In this document: piece by piece, positions 60,636-64,000 of the stretch
Layout of the letters: each line of letters begins with the position of its first letter
Position numbering within the stretch: the stretch's first letter is position 1
Assembly (NCBI GenBank): GCA_964621755.1
Contig: CAZUPI010000011.1
Location: 6,374-70,373 of the forward strand
Origin: UMGS1696 sp964621755
Lineage (GTDB): Bacteria > Bacillota > Clostridia > Oscillospirales > CAG-272
Length of the DNA: 64,000 bases
Reading direction: 5' to 3'
Made by a program: the position numbers and the translations under genes
The notes under the pieces: model-generated
What the model saw: the letters and a program-made list of their open reading frames with translations, nothing else
Databases searched by the model: none
What the model was told of the DNA's origin: nothing

Positions 60636-61742
60636 TCAGGTCATATCATTCAGAAAGCCTTTGAGAATCTTGGAGCGGCTCTGATGGCGGAGCTTGCGGA
60701 GCGCTTTTGCCTCAATCTGACGGATTCGCTCACGAGTGATATTGAATTCACGCCCCACTTCTTCGAGGGTTCTGGTTCTGCCGTCCTCAAGGCCGAAACG
60801 GAGTTTGATGACCATTTCTTCACGCGGGGTGAGGGTGTGGAGCACCTTATTGAGCTGCTCGCGGAGGAGCTGATATGATACGGCTTCGGCAGGCGTAGGG
60901 GAAGAATCGTCGGGAATAAAGTCACCAAGGTGGCTGTCATCTTCCTCGCCAATAGGTGTTTCGAGTGATACAGGGTCCTGCGCGGCCTTCATAATTTCGC
61001 GTACCTTATCGGCGCTCATGCCGAGTTTTTCCGCCATTTCGTCAATGGTGGGTTCGCGTCCGTATTCCTGAAGAAGCTGACGGGATGTGCGGGAAACACG
61101 ATGAATGGTTTCGACCATATGAACAGGGATGCGGATGGTTCGCGCCTGGTCGGCGATGGCACGAGTAATGGCTTGACGAATCCACCATGTTGCGTAGGTG
61201 GAGAATTTATATCCTTTTGTATGGTCGAACTTTTCTACCGCTTTAATAAGGCCGAGATTTCCCTCTTGAATGAGGTCGAGGAAGTACATACCTTTTCCGA
61301 CGTACCTTTTGGCGATGCTGACGACGAGACGAAGGTTTGCTTCGACGAGCTCGTTTTTGGCAGCTTCGTCTCCCTCAGCGATTTTTTCAGCGAGGTAAGT
61401 TTCACGCTCCGGGTCAAGCAGCGGAATTTTGCCGATATCCTTGAGGTACATGCGAACCGGATCGTCAACCGCCACGCCTTCGTCGGCAAGGAGTTTGTCA
61501 ATGTCCTCGTTGTCGTCGACTTCAGGGGCAGCGTCCTGGGGGACCTCATAAGAATCATCGTTTTCGAGGTAGTTTGTCACTTCAATCCCGCTGCTTTCGA
61601 GCACCTCGTAAATTTTTTCAAGCTGGTCGACATCGTAGCCGGAGAACTCCACTGCCTCCATGATATCGCTGTTCGAGAGCGAGCCTTGGGACTTTCCCTT
61701 TTCAATCAGCCCCTGCACATCAACTTTCTTTTCGTTATCCAT
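60636..61742 (-). CDS. rpoD: Primary sigma factor (sigma A / RpoD)
   Basis: RpoD (368 residues) directs RNA polymerase to housekeeping promoters of the TTGACA/TATAAT type seen through the window. Region 1.1 is LIEKGKSQGSLSNSDIMEAV. Region 1.2 is DDPVRMYLKDIGKIPLL. Region 2 is NLRLVVSIAKRYVGKGMYFL then KGYKFSTYATWWIRQAITRA, region 3 is EYGREPTIDEMAEKLGMS, and region 4 is REEMVIKLRFGLEDGRTRTL then EVGREFNITRERIRQIEAKA. GAGG is 5 bases before the ATG at 61742, so the 22 codons of the longer frame are not used. It lies between dnaG and the sigma-like paralogue. Confidence 0.98.
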   Translation of the reverse strand: MDNEKKVDVQGLIEKGKSQGSLSNSDIMEAVEFSGYDVDQLEKIYEVLESSGIEVTNYLENDDSYEVPQDAAPEVDDNEDIDKLLADEGVAVDDPVRMYLKDIGKIPLLDPERETYLAEKIAEGDEAAKNELVEANLRLVVSIAKRYVGKGMYFLDLIQEGNLGLIKAVEKFDHTKGYKFSTYATWWIRQAITRAIADQARTIRIPVHMVETIHRVSRTSRQLLQEYGREPTIDEMAEKLGMSADKVREIMKAAQDPVSLETPIGEEDDSHLGDFIPDDSSPTPAEAVSYQLLREQLNKVLHTLTPREEMVIKLRFGLEDGRTRTLEEVGREFNITRERIRQIEAKALRKLRHQSRSKILKGFLNDMT

Positions 61743-61846
61743 GATTACCTCACAATTTTGTATAATTGAAGATTTCCGGGGAAAACTTTTTGGAGAAAAT
61801 GTTTTCAAGATTGCGCAGCAACCTTTCCGGATGTTCTTTCAAATTT

Positions 61847-63586
61847 TTAATTCAGTTCGTCGCGCTTTCGCTTGAGTATGGCTTCCAGCGTATTCATTGT
61901 TTCGTCATTCTTTTCGGTTTCCTTCCGCAGAGAGCGCACGTACGTATCGTATGTGGTCTCGCTGTTGTCGGAGAGTTCATTCCGCTCCGCTATCATTTGA
62001 GAGGCGCGTGAGACTTCATCGAACGAGAAGTCCTCGCCAAGCAGACCAAAGTTGAACTGATCGCCGTACTCCCGGACCTTGCGGTACAGACGCTTGCCCA
62101 ATTCTGTGGAAAAATCTGTCTCGTATAAATTTCTGCCGTCAATGGAACGCTTTATATATTCCGGATGGATAAAAATAATACCCATGAGCGATTCCTCTAT
62201 CCGCGCGGCTTTGGGATGTTTTACATAATCCTGATTGACCCGGTCTCCGATTCCGGAGGTAATTCGGATGAGCTCGCCGCGTCGTTTTTTGTCGCTGTCA
62301 CGGGATAATTTTCTCATTTTGGAGAGAATATCGGCTTCTATGCTTTTTCGTTCAATTGAAAACGTCTTTGCCGTCCGGTCAATATAAATATCCCTCTCGA
62401 CAGACGAATGTATTCCGGCGATGTACGTGCAAATTTCGGAGAGCGCTCGAATCTTTTCCGCGTCGTTCGAAATATCGTATTTATCGGTAGTATTTTCGAG
62501 CACATAATCAAACTTCGAGCGGCTTTCTTCAATAAGCGAGCGAAATTTTTCCTTTCCAAATTTTTTTATGTATTCGTCGGGGTCCTTCGCGCCCTCCATG
62601 TGGAGGACTTTGGTATCGAGTCCTGCCTTTTCGAGCAGGTCGATGGCACGCGCGGTCGCCTTCTGTCCCGCTTCGTCGCTATCGTATGAAATGACCACAC
62701 GATTGGTATATTTCTTGATTATCCGCGCCTGCTCGTCGGTGAGTGCCGTTCCGAGCGTTGCAACCGCCATCCCAAATCCGGCGTCGTGGAGAGAGATGAC
62801 GTCCATGTATCCCTCACACAAGATAAAATAGCCGGCATCGGTATTTTTTGCATAGTTAAGCGCGAACAGGTTTTTGCTTTTTTTGAACGCGGGGGTATCG
62901 GAGGTATTGAGATACTTCGGTTTGGAGTCGTCGAGGACTCGTCCGCCAAATGCAATGACATTTCCCGACACATCAATTATGGGAAACATGACCCGTCCGC
63001 GGAAGTAATCGTAGTAGCCGCGCTCGTTCTTTCCGGCAAAATACGCGGTCTGGATTTCTTCCGGCTTAAACCCGAGGGAAGTCAGGTGATTGAGCATATT
63101 GCTTCCCGACTGGGGAGAGTAGCCGAGCCCGAATCGCTTGATTGCTGCCATACTGAGACCGCGGTCTACAAAGTATCTGCGTCCTGCTGCACCGGTGGCT
63201 TCGTCGAATAACATTTTGCGATAATACTTCGCGGCCTCAAGATTCATTTGCAGCACCCTTGTGCGGGTGACGCCGTCGTTTCTTGGGTTGCCGTCGAAGT
63301 CCGGCAGCGTGATTCCGGCCCGTTTGGCCAGCGTTTCAATGGCCGATACATAGTCGAGATTTTCTGTTCGCATGACGAAAGTAATGACGTCTCCGCCCGC
63401 GCCGCATCCGAAGCAGTAGAAGCTCTGCGTCTCGGGGTACACGGTAAAAGAAGGCGTTTTTTCGCTGTGGAACGGACATAGGCCTTTTAAATTGGAGCCC
63501 GCGCGTTTTAGTGTGATATAAGAGGAAATCACGCTCTCAATATCGCAGCGATATCGTATATCTTCAATCACATTAGCCGGTATCAC
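61847..63586 (-). CDS. dnaG: DNA primase
   Basis: DnaG (579 residues) makes RNA primers for replication. The CHC2 zinc finger uses C37, H40, C58 and C61 (LCPFHSEKTPSF ... FYCFGCGAGGD). The catalytic core has GYSPQSGSNMLNHL and FRGRVMFPIIDVSGNVIAFG. The TOPRIM part is ILCEGYMDVISLHDAGFG and VISYDSDEAGQKA. The start is GTG at 63586 behind a perfect AAGGAGG. It belongs to the dgt-dnaG-rpoD operon. The C-terminal helicase-binding part is short but present. Confidence 0.97.
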   Translation of the reverse strand: MIPANVIEDIRYRCDIESVISSYITLKRAGSNLKGLCPFHSEKTPSFTVYPETQSFYCFGCGAGGDVITFVMRTENLDYVSAIETLAKRAGITLPDFDGNPRNDGVTRTRVLQMNLEAAKYYRKMLFDEATGAAGRRYFVDRGLSMAAIKRFGLGYSPQSGSNMLNHLTSLGFKPEEIQTAYFAGKNERGYYDYFRGRVMFPIIDVSGNVIAFGGRVLDDSKPKYLNTSDTPAFKKSKNLFALNYAKNTDAGYFILCEGYMDVISLHDAGFGMAVATLGTALTDEQARIIKKYTNRVVISYDSDEAGQKATARAIDLLEKAGLDTKVLHMEGAKDPDEYIKKFGKEKFRSLIEESRSKFDYVLENTTDKYDISNDAEKIRALSEICTYIAGIHSSVERDIYIDRTAKTFSIERKSIEADILSKMRKLSRDSDKKRRGELIRITSGIGDRVNQDYVKHPKAARIEESLMGIIFIHPEYIKRSIDGRNLYETDFSTELGKRLYRKVREYGDQFNFGLLGEDFSFDEVSRASQMIAERNELSDNSETTYDTYVRSLRKETEKNDETMNTLEAILKRKRDELN

Positions 63587-63617
63587 GCGTTTTCCTCCTT
63601 AATTATTTATGGGGTTA

Positions 63618-63680
63618 TGGGATTTAGGCGAGGGGCATTTTGAAAAAGTACCTCTGCAAAAACCTTCAGACCGAATCGGC
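63618..63680. repeat. Copy of the intergenic hairpin repeat
   Basis: GAGGGGCATTTTGAAAAAGTACCTC (63631-63655) is an imperfect palindrome followed by TGCAAAAACCTTCAGACCG. Both parts match the repeat copies at 14.1 and 34.7 kb in layout. It lies between dgt and dnaG, so here the repeat is inside an operon rather than at its end. Confidence 0.6.
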
Positions 63681-63707
63681 ATCACTCTGGAAATTCAAGT
63701 GTTATTT

Positions 63708-64000
63708 TTACATTTCCTGCGGGGTCTGCCATACATGTGGGATGAACAAATCTTTGTATAGATCTATCGCATAGCGGTCGGTCATACCGGAAATGTAATC
63801 GCAGACACATCGCTTCACCGACTCATTCTGCGTATTCCTATAGTATAGTTCAGGCATTTTCTGCGGATAGCGCACGAAATATTCGAACAGACTTTCCAGC
63901 AGATCCATCGCTTTTACTTCTTCCTTTTTCGCCTTGGGGTTATAGTATACGTTGTCAAAAAGGAACTTACGGAGTTTTGTGGTCGCTTCTCCTGTCTCTT
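63708..64000 (-). CDS. dgt: Deoxyguanosinetriphosphate triphosphohydrolase-like protein, C-terminal part
   Basis: The last 96 or so residues are visible; the gene runs off the right edge. The frame is open to position 64000 and reads TTKLRKFLFDNVYYNPKAKK, then EYFVRYPQKMPELYYRN and YISGMTDRYAIDLYKDLFIP. This is the usual C-terminal end of HD-type dGTPase-like proteins. The family removes triphosphate from dNTPs. Its place directly upstream of dnaG and rpoD is the common clostridial order. The HD motif itself lies outside the window. Confidence 0.9.
   Translation of the reverse strand, partial: ETGEATTKLRKFLFDNVYYNPKAKKEEVKAMDLLESLFEYFVRYPQKMPELYYRNTQNESVKRCVCDYISGMTDRYAIDLYKDLFIPHVWQTPQEM

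Noticed and set aside
1..64000. CRISPR arrays, prophage, IS elements or integrative elements
   Set aside because: No regularly spaced direct repeats, no transposase or integrase-like proteins and no flanking target duplications were seen. The only repeats are the short intergenic hairpins.

Overview
The window reads as chromosome of an anaerobic, spore-forming Clostridia-type Firmicute, probably a gut Oscillospirales/Christensenellales-like lineage; this placement is inferred. Support comes from spoIVA, a PolC-type replicative polymerase, a phenylalanine T-box upstream of pheS, the classic rpsB-tsf-pyrH-frr-uppS-cdsA-dxr-rseP-ispG-polC order, the dgt-dnaG-rpoD macromolecular-synthesis operon, hydE ([FeFe] hydrogenase maturation), and consensus TTGACA/TATAAT promoters with strong purine-rich ribosome binding sites. 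No phage, IS element, CRISPR array or rRNA was seen. Almost all the sequence is coding.

Layout. 0-4 kb: a broken nitroreductase, an alpha/beta hydrolase, tRNA-Gly(CCC), and a cysteine desulfurase coupled to a DUF3343 carrier protein. 4.1-9.3 kb: T-box-controlled pheS, a uridine-kinase-like gene, pheT and a phosphoribosyltransferase. 9.3-14.2 kb: htpG with a Cys/His-rich insert, a prephenate-dehydratase-like protein and a phosphohexomutase. 14.2-18.7 kb: a ferredoxin-tailed aldo/keto reductase, a lipoprotein and polA. 18.7-29.3 kb: a carbohydrate and membrane block with GH5, GH36-like and GH76 enzymes that lack signal peptides, a heterodimeric ABC exporter, a glycerophosphodiester phosphodiesterase and two related membrane proteins. 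29.4-34.7 kb: secA, cardiolipin synthase and an SGNH hydrolase. 34.8-40.4 kb: a sulfur block in which cysK and an O-acetylhomoserine sulfhydrylase gene diverge from a 480-bp regulatory region, followed by an HD-domain gene, hydE and mnmA. 40.6-56.5 kb: spoIVA, a DUF554 protein and the polC-to-rpsB cluster. 56.7-59.7 kb: a Gfo/Idh/MocA dehydrogenase and an orphan solute-binding lipoprotein. 59.9-64 kb: a sigma-factor-like protein, rpoD, dnaG and the end of dgt.

The most interesting signals are four. (1) Next to rpoD lies a sigma-70 paralogue that keeps regions 1.2, 2 and 3, has lost the -10-recognition residues and all of region 4, and ends in a Cys/His metal-binding-like tail. (2) A closely similar ECxDxxC plus His motif is inserted in HtpG. 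(3) A 25-codon leader peptide with paired Cys codons and a strong Shine-Dalgarno precedes the O-acetylhomoserine sulfhydrylase gene, and its Cys-codon region is complementary to its own ribosome binding site. (4) cysK and that sulfhydrylase gene share a dyad operator motif. A dispersed family of intergenic hairpin repeats also recurs through the window.

Start codons were chosen by ribosome-binding-site position and differ from the longest open frame in about ten genes. All functional names come from recognition of motifs and family resemblance by eye; no database search was run.
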